6,380 nt of DNA from Piscirickettsiaceae bacterium (GCA_012963565.1 DTVJ01000188.1:14272-20651); one strand, 5' to 3'; shown: positions 1 through 6,380, numbered from the stretch's first letter. Translations and numbers: made by a program. The notes: generated from the sequence alone by a model not told the origin.

Positions 1-236
1 GCGTCGCGTTTGAAAATCCAAACGGGCTTTTTTCTCCAAAGTACGCGAACTAATTGACCAGCATCTAATTTGCTGATATCAACATCAACCGGTGCGCCAG
101 CAGCTTTTGCTCTTGCTGAAGGCATCCATGATGATAAAAATGGCCACGCTACAAAGCCAACGCCAACCGCACCAACCACGCTTGTAGCGTTAGTTAGAAA
201 GCGCCTTTTCTTGAGGTCTATTTCTTGTTCTGACAT
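1..236 (-). CDS. petA: Ubiquinol-cytochrome c reductase iron-sulfur (Rieske) subunit, N-terminal part
   Basis: The first 78 codons (plus 2 nt) of the Rieske protein, which carries the 2Fe-2S cluster of the cytochrome bc1 complex and moves electrons from ubiquinol to cytochrome c1 on the periplasmic side. The protein begins MSEQEIDLKKRRFL; KKRRFLT is a twin-arginine (Tat) motif at residues 9-15. A hydrophobic segment follows at about residues 18-38 and would be the uncleaved membrane anchor. The stretch APVDVDISKLDAGQL (48-62) and the WRKKPVWIFKR run (67-77) are typical of the start of the bacterial Rieske head domain. The cluster-binding Cys/His boxes lie beyond the left edge, so they cannot be checked. 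The ATG at 234-236 has a partial Shine-Dalgarno, AGGAC (246-250), 9 nt upstream. The family is usually about 190-200 residues, so more than half is missing; petB and petC would be expected next on the left. Confidence 0.93.
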   Translation of the reverse strand, partial: MSEQEIDLKKRRFLTNATSVVGAVGVGFVAWPFLSSWMPSARAKAAGAPVDVDISKLDAGQLVRVLWRKKPVWIFKRD

Positions 237-336
237 AAGATTACTGTCCTTTTATATGTGAATATGGGTTTTTATTTTAGATAACAAAAACGCAATAATT
301 ATAATCTATATAAGCTTTATATAATAATTAATTGCC
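237..336 (-). promoter_or_regulatory. AT-rich gap upstream of petA, with a possible promoter
   Basis: A 100-bp AT-rich spacer between the DciA gene and petA, both read leftward. On the minus strand it has a perfect -10-like hexamer, TATAAT (298-303). The best -35 candidate is only TTATTA about 18 nt upstream, so the promoter call is weak. If used, it would give petA an untranslated leader of roughly 55 nt. A 7-bp inverted repeat, TATATAA-GCT-TTATATA (307-323), is made only of A/T pairs and has no U-tract, so it is not a convincing terminator. Read-through from the DciA gene into petA is therefore also possible. Confidence 0.3.
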
Positions 337-648
337 CTAATATTCTTTTAGGTCGACTTTTATAACTATTTCTTGTATGTCTGCAAGCGCGTCTAGTTTT
401 TTTAGAACGCCCAACAACATTTCATGTTGTTTTTGCGCGCGAAAAGCCACAGCCTGATTATGTGTAACAAAAGTGGCTGTGTTGCCCTTAATTGCGCACA
501 ATGACAACGTTTTAAAAGCATCAGGCAGAAACTCAGATAGCTGATCGTTTAGTTGATTAAATGCCCTAGCCTGAGCAAACAGCAAGCCTAATTTACCCTT
601 AGGGTTAAAGTTTGCAACGTTTATTGGTTTGTCGTTTGGTGTCCGCAT
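337..648 (-). CDS. dciA: DciA-like (DUF721) protein, probable replicative helicase loader
   Basis: A 103-residue protein resembling the short gammaproteobacterial DUF721/DciA family. DciA proteins interact with the replicative helicase DnaB and help load it in bacteria lacking DnaC/DnaI. What is seen: a basic N-terminal tail (1-17), a helix-like stretch at about 20-40 (LFAQARAFNQLNDQLSEFLP), then alternating short strands and a helix (about 47-100; ATFVTHNQAVAFRAQKQHEM, ending IVIKVDL) that fit the KH-like fold of the family. The NQAVAFRAQKQ segment corresponds to the family's 'S.AWATRLR' region. Placement back to back with secA is a known arrangement for this family in Pseudomonas-type genomes and supports the call. 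The ATG at 646-648 is the only possible start, because an in-frame TAG (661-663) lies five codons upstream. No Shine-Dalgarno is visible. The family is divergent at this length, so the identification rests on pattern and context together. Confidence 0.72.
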   Translation of the reverse strand: MRTPNDKPINVANFNPKGKLGLLFAQARAFNQLNDQLSEFLPDAFKTLSLCAIKGNTATFVTHNQAVAFRAQKQHEMLLGVLKKLDALADIQEIVIKVDLKEY

Positions 649-768
649 GTAGGTTGATAGCTAAATATTGATGGCTAAATTCAAAAAACGACTCGGTAAA
701 GAGCTATAAGTGTCATAACATCTGTGCGAAAATAGAGCCATTTTTAAAATTACGTTTTATAGATACTA
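649..768. promoter_or_regulatory. Divergent control region between dciA and secA
   Basis: A 120-bp gap between two genes read outward, so it must hold signals for both. On the plus strand the best -10-like site is TATAAG (705-710), with TTCAAA (680-685) as a possible -35. The 19-nt spacing is long, so confidence is low. A second -10-like sequence, TATAGA (758-763), is too close to the secA ATG for a normal leader. Neither gene has a recognisable Shine-Dalgarno. A short A/T inverted repeat, TAAAA-TTACG-TTTTA (745-759), sits directly before the secA start. There is no open frame resembling the secretion monitor SecM. Confidence 0.4.
653..680. repeat. Two-copy 14-bp tandem repeat
   Basis: GTTGATAGCTAAAT (653-666) is followed directly by ATTGATGGCTAAAT (667-680). 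The copies match at 12 of 14 positions with no gap. The repeat begins 4 bp upstream of the dciA ATG (minus strand) and lies on the dciA side of the divergent region. It could be a pair of operator half-sites or a simple duplication; the sequence alone does not decide. Confidence 0.6.
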
Positions 769-3447
769 ATGAGCATTATAAATAAAGTTGTCGCTAAGAT
801 TGTCGGCTCTCGCAATGACCGCTTAATAAAAAAACTATATAAAATCGTTACACAGATTAACGACCTTGAGTCTGGCTTACAGTCTTTAAGCGACAAAGAG
901 CTAGGGGCTAAAACACAATTTTTTCAAGAGCAGCTTAAACAACAAGAAACCTTAGATTCGTTATTGCCAGAGGTGTTTGCTGTTATTCGAGAGGCGAGCG
1001 TTAGGGTTTTAGGGCTTAGACACCATGACGTACAGTTGATTGGTGGTATGGTGCTTAACGATGGCAACATTGCAGAAATGGGTACTGGTGAGGGTAAAAC
1101 CCTGGTGGCCACATTGCCCGCTTATTTAAATGCACTGAGCGGTAAAGGTGTTCACGTGGTTACTGTGAATGACTATCTTGCAACTCGTGATGCTCAGTGG
1201 ATGGGCAAGATTTTTAACTTCTTAGGCTTAAGCGTTGGCATCATTACTTCCAACATGCCACCAGAAGAAAAACAAGCGGCTTATGCCTGCGACATTGTCT
1301 ATGCAACCAATAATGAGTTGGGCTTTGATTACTTAAGAGACAATATGGCTTTTACCACTGAGCAAAAAGTACAGCGCGAGCTAAATTTTGCCGTTGTGGA
1401 TGAGGTGGACTCGATTTTAATTGATGAGGCCAGAACACCATTGATTATTTCCGGCCCGGCTGATGATTATTCTGCGGTCTATCAGGCTATCAATACAATG
1501 ATTCCTAATTTTACCAAGCAAACCGAAAGTGGCGAAGGTAAAGAAGTAGTGATTGAAGAAGCGGGTGACTATACCGTTGATGAAAAACACAAGCAAGTGT
1601 TTTTAACGGATGATGGCCATGCCAAAGCAGAAGGCTTACTGATTGGGGCGGGCGCCTTGCCAGAAGGTGCAAGCCTGTATGATGCTGGCAATATCCAACT
1701 TATGCAGCACATTAATTCAGCGCTTCGTGCACACATTCTGTTCCAAAACGATGTAGATTATATTGTTCAAGACGATGAAGTGGTTATTGTTGACGAATTC
1801 ACCGGCAGAACCATGCCTGGACGTCGTTGGTCAGAAGGCCTGCATCAAGCAATTGAAGCCAAAGAAGGGGTTAGTATTAAAAAAGAAAATCAAACCTTGG
1901 CCTCTATTACCTTTCAAAATTATTTTAGACTGTACACAACTCTTTCTGGCATGACTGGTACGGCCGATACTGAGGCGGTAGAGTTCCAAGATATTTATGG
2001 CCTCGAGACTCTGGTTATTCCGCCTAACAAACCTTCTACTCGTGACGATATGTCAGACCAAATTTATCTGACCACTGAGGAAAAATTTGAAGCCATCGCC
2101 CTTGATGTGGCGAATTGTCAAAAAACTGGCCAACCAGTATTGGTGGGTACAAGCAGTATTGAAAATTCTGAATTGATCTCTAGCTTGCTTGATGGCAAGA
2201 AGATTAAACACGAGGTATTAAATGCCAAACAGCACGAGCGTGAAGCACAAATTGTCGCCAATGCCGGCGCGTTAGGCTCAGTGACGATTGCTACTAATAT
2301 GGCGGGCCGTGGTACGGACATTGTATTAGGTGGTAAATTGTCAGAAGATGCTAATGACAAACAAAAATCAGCATGGCAAGAGAAGCACGAAGATGTTATT
2401 AAAGCAGGCGGCTTACATATTGTAGGCACTGAGCGTAATGAATCACGCCGAGTAGACAACCAGCTTCGTGGACGCTCTGGTCGTCAGGGAGATGTCGGTT
2501 CAACGCGTTTTTACTTATCGCTTGAAGACAACTTAATGCGTATTTTTGCCAGTGAAAAAATGGCAGCCATGATGCAACGATTAGGTATGGAAAAAGGCGA
2601 GGCCATTGAACATAAAATGGTCAATCGTGCGATTGAAAATGCACAGAAAAAAGTTGAAGGCATGAACTACGACGCACGTAAACACCTCTTGGAATATGAT
2701 GACGTTGCCAATGATCAGCGAAAAGTTATTTATCAATTACGTGATGAGCTGATGAGTGTTGACGACGTGCAAGATCGATTTATCGCCATCCGTGAAGAAG
2801 TGATTGGTGATTTGTTTGCTGGTTATATTTCAACCGAACAAGCTGAAGAAGATTGGGATGTTGAGGGTCTAGTTAATGCTTTAAGAGCAGATTATTCGGC
2901 AGAATTCCCCCTAAAACAGTGGTTGGATGAAGGCGTCGATGTTGATGAGCTCGAGAGTAGAATAATTCAAGGCCTGAGTGCGATTTGCGACCATAAAGAA
3001 GAAATCGTGGGCTCAGAATCAATGCGTGGTTTTGAAAAAGCAGTCATGTTACAAACGCTAGATCATTTTTGGAAAGAGCATTTAGCGGCAATGGATTACT
3101 TACGTCAAAGTGTTAATTTGCGTGGTTATGCGCAAAAGAACCCGACCCAAGAATATAAGCGTGAATCTTTCGCTATGTTTGAGGCGCTCTTAGATACCAT
3201 CAATATTGAAATTGTTAAATCACTATCCAGTGTGACTATTAATGAAGATACCAACGCTGATGAAGTTGAACAGCAAAACAACGAAGGCGCCGAGGCGCAG
3301 CATGAAGACCTTGGCACACCAGGCGTAGATGATTACGAAGTTGAGGCGGTTGGGCAAGAAACCTACCAAAGGGAAGAAGAAAAGGTTGGCCGCAACGAAC
3401 CGTGTCCTTGTGGTTCTGGTAAAAAATACAAAAATTGCCATGGCTAG
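769..3447 (+). CDS. secA: Preprotein translocase ATPase SecA
   Basis: SecA is the cytoplasmic motor that binds SecYEG and uses ATP to drive unfolded preproteins across the inner membrane. The protein has 892 residues, close to the roughly 900 of gammaproteobacterial SecA, and is intact. Visible motifs: GSRNDR near the N-terminus (13-18); Walker A GTGEGKT (105-111); VTVNDYLA (131-138); Walker B DEVD (211-214) followed by DEARTPLIISG; the preprotein cross-linking domain at about 230-375, ending in VDEFTGR and GRRWSEGLHQAIEAKEGV; GMTGTA (394-399); ATNMAGRGTDIVLGG (508-522); QLRGRSGRQGD (565-575); and the scaffold/wing/two-helix-finger region (about 620-820). The acidic linker (825-872) leads to a zinc tail with C879, C881, C890 and H891 (CxC-x8-CH), the form that binds SecB. 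The ATG at 769 is fixed by an in-frame TAG at 760-762 and by family length; it has no Shine-Dalgarno. anmK begins inside the last codons. One oddity: G105 replaces the Arg/Lys usual after EM in the Walker A segment. Confidence 0.99.
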   Translation: MSIINKVVAKIVGSRNDRLIKKLYKIVTQINDLESGLQSLSDKELGAKTQFFQEQLKQQETLDSLLPEVFAVIREASVRVLGLRHHDVQLIGGMVLNDGNIAEMGTGEGKTLVATLPAYLNALSGKGVHVVTVNDYLATRDAQWMGKIFNFLGLSVGIITSNMPPEEKQAAYACDIVYATNNELGFDYLRDNMAFTTEQKVQRELNFAVVDEVDSILIDEARTPLIISGPADDYSAVYQAINTMIPNFTKQTESGEGKEVVIEEAGDYTVDEKHKQVFLTDDGHAKAEGLLIGAGALPEGASLYDAGNIQLMQHINSALRAHILFQNDVDYIVQDDEVVIVDEFTGRTMPGRRWSEGLHQAIEAKEGVSIKKENQTLASITFQNYFRLYTTLSGMTGTADTEAVEFQDIYGLETLVIPPNKPSTRDDMSDQIYLTTEEKFEAIALDVANCQKTGQPVLVGTSSIENSELISSLLDGKKIKHEVLNAKQHEREAQIVANAGALGSVTIATNMAGRGTDIVLGGKLSEDANDKQKSAWQEKHEDVIKAGGLHIVGTERNESRRVDNQLRGRSGRQGDVGSTRFYLSLEDNLMRIFASEKMAAMMQRLGMEKGEAIEHKMVNRAIENAQKKVEGMNYDARKHLLEYDDVANDQRKVIYQLRDELMSVDDVQDRFIAIREEVIGDLFAGYISTEQAEEDWDVEGLVNALRADYSAEFPLKQWLDEGVDVDELESRIIQGLSAICDHKEEIVGSESMRGFEKAVMLQTLDHFWKEHLAAMDYLRQSVNLRGYAQKNPTQEYKRESFAMFEALLDTINIEIVKSLSSVTINEDTNADEVEQQNNEGAEAQHEDLGTPGVDDYEVEAVGQETYQREEEKVGRNEPCPCGSGKKYKNCHG

Positions 3448-4522
3448 CCTCTATATTGGCTTAATGTCTGGCACCAGTTTAGATGGTGTTGATGCGGTCA
3501 TTATTGACACAAACGCTACTAAGTTATTGGCACAAACTTGCTTACCCTATACAGACGAATTAAAGCAACAGCTACGCACACTAACCCAAACCGGACAAAC
3601 TAGTTTAAAAAATTTGGCTGATATTGATGTACAAGTAGCGCAATTTTTTTCCGATGCGGTTAATGACTTATTGGCAGCTTCAAATGTCTCAGCTACAGAC
3701 ATTAAAGCGATTGGCTCTCACGGCCAAACCATTTTTCATCAAGGTGGCAAATACTCTATGCAGATTGGGCACGGCGCACTGATTGCTGAACGCACTGGTA
3801 TTGCAGTCGTGAGTGACTTTCGTATGAATGATGTCGCTGCTTCGGGCCAAGGTGCGCCATTGACACCCGCTTACCACCAGCACATGTTAAAGGGCAAAGA
3901 CGGTGTGGTGGTTAATTTGGGCGGCATTGCCAACCTTACGCAAGTTGCTTCAGGTGTTGTCACAGGTTTTGATACCGGACCTGCTAATACCTTATTGGAT
4001 AATTGGGTCAAAAAATCTAAACAGCTAGATTATGATAGAGACGGTATTTGGGCGCGGTCTGGCTTGGTTGATGAGCATCTATTAACGGCTTTATTGGCCG
4101 ATGATTACTTTCAAAAGTGCGCACCGAAGAGCACAGGGCCTGAGTATTTCAATCTAGAATGGCTCGAACCTTATTTAACCGGTGATGAGACTGATGTCGA
4201 TGTGCAAAGAACTTTGGTAGAATTAACAGCCATGAGTATTAGCAAACACATCAGCAAAGGCGCAGAGGTTTATTTGTGTGGTGGTGGCGTTCATAATTTG
4301 TTTTTAGCTGAGCGTTTGGCTTATTTAAATCAGCACAGCGAGATAGCAACTACTAATGATCTTGGTATACATGTTGATTATGTTGAGGCTGCTGCTTTTG
4401 GTTTTTTCGCCAAGCAAACCTTAGAAGGAAGAACTTCAAATCTGCCATCAGTGACAGGCGCCAAAGGCGCTAGAGTGTTGGGCGCAGTGTGTAGTGCAGG
4501 AGGTGTTAATGCAACATCTTGA
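3440..4522 (+). CDS. anmK: Anhydro-N-acetylmuramic acid kinase AnmK
   Basis: AnmK opens the 1,6-anhydro ring of anhMurNAc and phosphorylates it to MurNAc-6-phosphate, using ATP, in cytoplasmic recycling of peptidoglycan. The 360-residue protein (E. coli about 369) has the family marks in order: GLMSGTSLDGVD (7-18, phosphate loop), GSHGQT (92-97), SDFR (125-128), NLGGIAN (159-165), GFDTGPAN (176-183), STGPEYFNLEWL (231-242), CGGGVHN (280-286) and EAAAFGFFA (316-324). D178 in FDTGPAN corresponds to the catalytic base described for the Pseudomonas enzyme. The start at 3440 is chosen because MASLYIGLMSGTS aligns with the family. The same frame is open back to an ATG at 3329, but that adds 37 basic residues encoded by secA codons and not family-like. 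The start overlaps the secA end by 8 nt with no clear Shine-Dalgarno, so translation probably depends on ribosomes finishing secA. Its own end overlaps pyrC. Confidence 0.97.
   Translation: MASLYIGLMSGTSLDGVDAVIIDTNATKLLAQTCLPYTDELKQQLRTLTQTGQTSLKNLADIDVQVAQFFSDAVNDLLAASNVSATDIKAIGSHGQTIFHQGGKYSMQIGHGALIAERTGIAVVSDFRMNDVAASGQGAPLTPAYHQHMLKGKDGVVVNLGGIANLTQVASGVVTGFDTGPANTLLDNWVKKSKQLDYDRDGIWARSGLVDEHLLTALLADDYFQKCAPKSTGPEYFNLEWLEPYLTGDETDVDVQRTLVELTAMSISKHISKGAEVYLCGGGVHNLFLAERLAYLNQHSEIATTNDLGIHVDYVEAAAFGFFAKQTLEGRTSNLPSVTGAKGARVLGAVCSAGGVNATS
4498..4505 (+). promoter_or_regulatory. Strong ribosome binding site of pyrC, inside anmK
   Basis: AGGAGGTG is a near-ideal Shine-Dalgarno sequence. 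Its AGGAGG core ends 5 nt before the pyrC ATG at 4509 and lies wholly within the last codons of anmK. It decides the pyrC start: the in-frame GTG at 4494 lies upstream of this site and would place it inside the coding region. It is by far the strongest ribosome binding site in the window. Confidence 0.88.
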
Positions 4523-5552
4523 GATTATTCGACCAGACGATTGGCATTTGCACGTGCGTTCAGGTGAGGCACTAAAATCAGTGATTGGCATGACGGCAGC
4601 GCAAATGGGTAGAGCTATTATTATGCCAAACCTGACACCACCGGTGAGTAGCGCAGCTCAAGCTAAGAATTACCAACAAGAGATTATGGCGGCCCTGCCG
4701 ACCGACACCAACTTCACCCCGCTCATGGTATTGTATTTAACTGACAACACGACACCAGACCAAATTCAAGAGGCAATTGACGATGGCTTGATAGTAGCGG
4801 CTAAGTTGTATCCTGCAGGAGCCACCACCAATTCAGACAGTGGCGTGACAGATATTGCCAATATTTATCCGGCGTTAGAAACCATGCAAAAATTGGGTAT
4901 GCTGTTATTGGTACATGGAGAAGTGACTGACCCATCGATTGACATTTTTGATCGTGAAGCCGTGTTTATTGATCAAGTATTAACCAAGGTCGTTAAAGAT
5001 TTTCCTGATTTGAAAATAGTGTTTGAACACATCACTACAAAAGACGCAGTTGATTTTGTATTGTCAAGTAGTAACAACATTGCTGCTACCATTACTCCGC
5101 ACCATTTATTGGCTAATCGTAATGATATGTTGGTTGGTGGCATTAAGCCGCATTATTTTTGTTTGCCGATTTTAAAACGAGAAAATCCGCACCAAAGAGC
5201 ATTATTAACAGCAGCTACCAGTGGTAATGCTAAGTTTTTCTTAGGCACTGATTCTGCTCCACACGCAAAAGCCGATAAGGAGTCTAGTTGTGGCTGTGCT
5301 GGTATTTTAAGCGCACACTGTGCGATTGAGTTATATGCTAGTGTTTTTGAGGCACAAAACGCATTGGATAGATTAGAAGGGTTTGCTTCAAAGTTTGGCG
5401 CTGATTTTTATGGCTTACCACACAATGCCGATACCATTATTTTGAAGAAACAAAACTGGATTGTGCCAGATAGTTACCCGTTTGCTGATTCAAGCATTGT
5501 GCCGTTTATGGCAGGAAAAATGCTGGGCTGGAAGTTGGAGGCTAAGACTTAA
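4509..5552 (+). CDS. pyrC: Dihydroorotase PyrC (class II)
   Basis: PyrC catalyses the reversible cyclisation of N-carbamoyl-L-aspartate to dihydroorotate, the third step of pyrimidine synthesis, in the cytoplasm. The 347-residue length matches the E. coli-type enzyme (348). The binuclear zinc site is complete: H13 and H15 in DDWHLHVR, the lysine expected to be carbamylated (K99, in AAKLYPAGATTNS), H136 in LLVHGEV, H174 in FEHITT, and D248 in GTDSAPH. Substrate-binding R17 and N41 (MPNLTPP) are also present. The C-terminal WIVP and GWKLEAK segments are typical of the family. The start follows the strong Shine-Dalgarno at 4498-4505, and MQHLEIIRPDDWHLH fits the family start. The first 14 nt overlap the end of anmK (its TGA is 4520-4522), so the two are very likely co-translated. 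The stop overlaps that of the convergent ribF. No attenuator or pyrimidine-linked leader is seen, as expected for an internal operon gene. Confidence 0.98.
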   Translation: MQHLEIIRPDDWHLHVRSGEALKSVIGMTAAQMGRAIIMPNLTPPVSSAAQAKNYQQEIMAALPTDTNFTPLMVLYLTDNTTPDQIQEAIDDGLIVAAKLYPAGATTNSDSGVTDIANIYPALETMQKLGMLLLVHGEVTDPSIDIFDREAVFIDQVLTKVVKDFPDLKIVFEHITTKDAVDFVLSSSNNIAATITPHHLLANRNDMLVGGIKPHYFCLPILKRENPHQRALLTAATSGNAKFFLGTDSAPHAKADKESSCGCAGILSAHCAIELYASVFEAQNALDRLEGFASKFGADFYGLPHNADTIILKKQNWIVPDSYPFADSSIVPFMAGKMLGWKLEAKT

Positions 5553-6380
5553 AGTAAGTTTTGGCATTTTGTGTGTCGAGATCAATCTGTTGTTTTAGTG
5601 CTTCAAAACTACCAAACTTTTTTTCATCTCTGATCTTATGTTTAAAGGTCACCTTAGCTTCTAAGCCGTAAACATCACGGTCAAAATTAAATAAATACAC
5701 CTCGAGTAGCGTTTTTTTGCCATTGACCGTAGGACGATTACCTATATTACATACGCCCTGGTATGTGTCGCCTTCAATTTCAACATTGGTTGCAAACACA
5801 CCCAAAACTGGGCTAATCTTGCGTTTAATGGGGATATTGATGGTTGGAAAGCCGATGGACCGCCCTTTTTTTTGCCCATGAATGATTTTGCCCGATATTG
5901 AAAACTCGCGCCCTAGCATTTGTGCAGCTGCATTCAGATCACCAGTGCTGAGAAACGTTCGAACCTCTGAACTGCTAGCACGACAATCGTTACAAAGCAC
6001 GCTTTGGGTATTTTCCACACTAAATTCATTGATTCGTGATAAATTTTTTAATAGGCTGAAGTCGCCCTGCCGGTCTTTTCCGAAACGAAAGTCGTCACCA
6101 ACGAGACAGTGTTTCATGTTGAGCTTACCCAACAAGACTTGCTCAACAAAGTCTCTGGCCTCGAGCTCAGAAAAAGTTTGATTAAAGTGGATCAACAAAT
6201 GTTCATCTAGCCCTAAGCATGCCAGCAGACGGTGTTTTTCTTTAAAGTTACTAAGTGTCGCTTGTTCGTGACCAAAAAAACACTGCGGTGTTGGCATGAA
6301 TGAAATCAACACAGAAGGCAAGCCTAGTTCTTTAGATTTTTCTACCAGACGAGAGATGATTTTTTCATGGCCGACGTGTA
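5542..6380 (-). CDS. ribF: Bifunctional riboflavin kinase / FAD synthetase RibF, 5' end missing
   Basis: RibF phosphorylates riboflavin to FMN and then adenylylates FMN to FAD. The frame stays open to the right edge, giving 278 residues plus part of a codon, against roughly 310 for the family. The first visible residues, HVGH (6367-6378), are the HxGH nucleotidyl-transferase motif that follows NFDGV in RibF, so only about 25-30 N-terminal residues are missing. Further FAD synthetase marks are GDDFRFGKDRQGDF (6058-6099) and the SSSEVR segment. The C-terminal kinase domain has IHGQKKGRSIGFPT (its PTxN box, here PTIN, at 5836-5853), GVFATNV, CNIGNRPTV, then LEVYLFNFDRDVYG with the likely catalytic Glu at 5701-5703, and HKIRDEKKF. 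An in-frame TTG at 6321 is not the start, since it lies downstream of HVGH. In many gammaproteobacteria ileS and lspA follow ribF, but here pyrC occupies that side in the opposite orientation. Confidence 0.97.
   Translation of the reverse strand, partial: HVGHEKIISRLVEKSKELGLPSVLISFMPTPQCFFGHEQATLSNFKEKHRLLACLGLDEHLLIHFNQTFSELEARDFVEQVLLGKLNMKHCLVGDDFRFGKDRQGDFSLLKNLSRINEFSVENTQSVLCNDCRASSSEVRTFLSTGDLNAAAQMLGREFSISGKIIHGQKKGRSIGFPTINIPIKRKISPVLGVFATNVEIEGDTYQGVCNIGNRPTVNGKKTLLEVYLFNFDRDVYGLEAKVTFKHKIRDEKKFGSFEALKQQIDLDTQNAKTYFKS

Noticed and set aside
70..261. 63-residue plus-strand frame at the left edge
   Set aside because: It is antisense to the start of petA, which has clear family features and a Tat motif.
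307..323. Inverted repeat between dciA and petA as a rho-independent terminator
   Set aside because: The stem is only A/T pairs with a GCT loop and lacks a following U-run.
2118..2459. 113-residue open frame antisense to secA
   Set aside because: It lies wholly within highly conserved SecA coding sequence, has a Ser/Cys/Pro-rich low-complexity composition, and resembles no family I know.
3421..3434. A6 and A5 tracts at the end of secA as a slippage site producing a SecA-AnmK fusion
   Set aside because: Loss of one A would shift into the anmK frame, but the tracts are shorter than those normally associated with transcriptional slippage, and no stimulatory structure is evident. The AAA codons encode the conserved lysine-rich zinc tail.
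3329..3439. Upstream in-frame extension of anmK from an ATG at 3329
   Set aside because: It is the secA C-terminal region read in another frame. The 37 residues are Lys/Arg-rich and unlike AnmK, whose family starts at the MASLYIGLMSGTS segment.
4457..4471. GC-rich hairpin (GGCGCC-AAA-GGCGCT) near the end of anmK, as a terminator or attenuator before pyrC
   Set aside because: No U-tract follows, it lies within codons for the conserved TGAKGARVLG motif, and it depends on one G-U pair. Coding constraint explains it.
5882..6181. 99-residue open frame antisense to ribF
   Set aside because: It overlaps conserved RibF codons completely, and its product is a Ser/Arg-rich shadow with no recognisable motif.
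1..6380. Mobile element, CRISPR array, tRNA/rRNA, phage or defence system
   Set aside because: No transposase, integrase, terminal inverted repeats, regularly spaced repeats or RNA gene signatures were seen. Nearly all bases are in recognisable housekeeping genes.

Overview
This window looks like core chromosome of a moderately AT-rich gammaproteobacterium. SecA has gammaproteobacterial features throughout, including a full-length C-terminal zinc tail. PyrC is the short class II (E. coli-like) dihydroorotase, and a DciA/DUF721 gene sits back to back with secA, as in Pseudomonas-type genomes. The base composition, compact layout and gene neighbourhood would suit a marine sulfur-oxidiser of the SUP05/Thioglobus kind. 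That assignment is an impression from the sequence and was not tested.

Layout, left to right. The left edge carries the first 78 codons of petA (Rieske subunit of the cytochrome bc1 complex), read leftward and leaving the window. After a 100-bp AT-rich gap comes a small leftward DciA/DUF721 gene (337-648). A 120-bp divergent control region (649-768) holds a near-perfect 14-bp tandem repeat. From there secA, anmK and pyrC read rightward as a tightly overlapped block: anmK starts 8 nt inside secA, and pyrC starts 14 nt inside anmK. At the right, ribF reads leftward. Its stop overlaps the pyrC stop by 11 bp, and its N-terminus lies beyond the right edge.

The genes serve unrelated housekeeping roles: respiration (petA), replicative helicase loading (DciA), protein export (SecA), peptidoglycan recycling (AnmK), pyrimidine synthesis (PyrC) and flavin cofactor synthesis (RibF). 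The secA-anmK-pyrC block is probably one transcript, and both of its internal starts look translationally coupled. All recognisable catalytic motifs are intact. I see no mobile element, CRISPR array, RNA gene, phage gene, defence module or convincing rho-independent terminator. No previously undescribed system is visible; the points worth a second look are start-site corrections, gene overlaps, the repeat in the divergent promoter region and a few residue substitutions.
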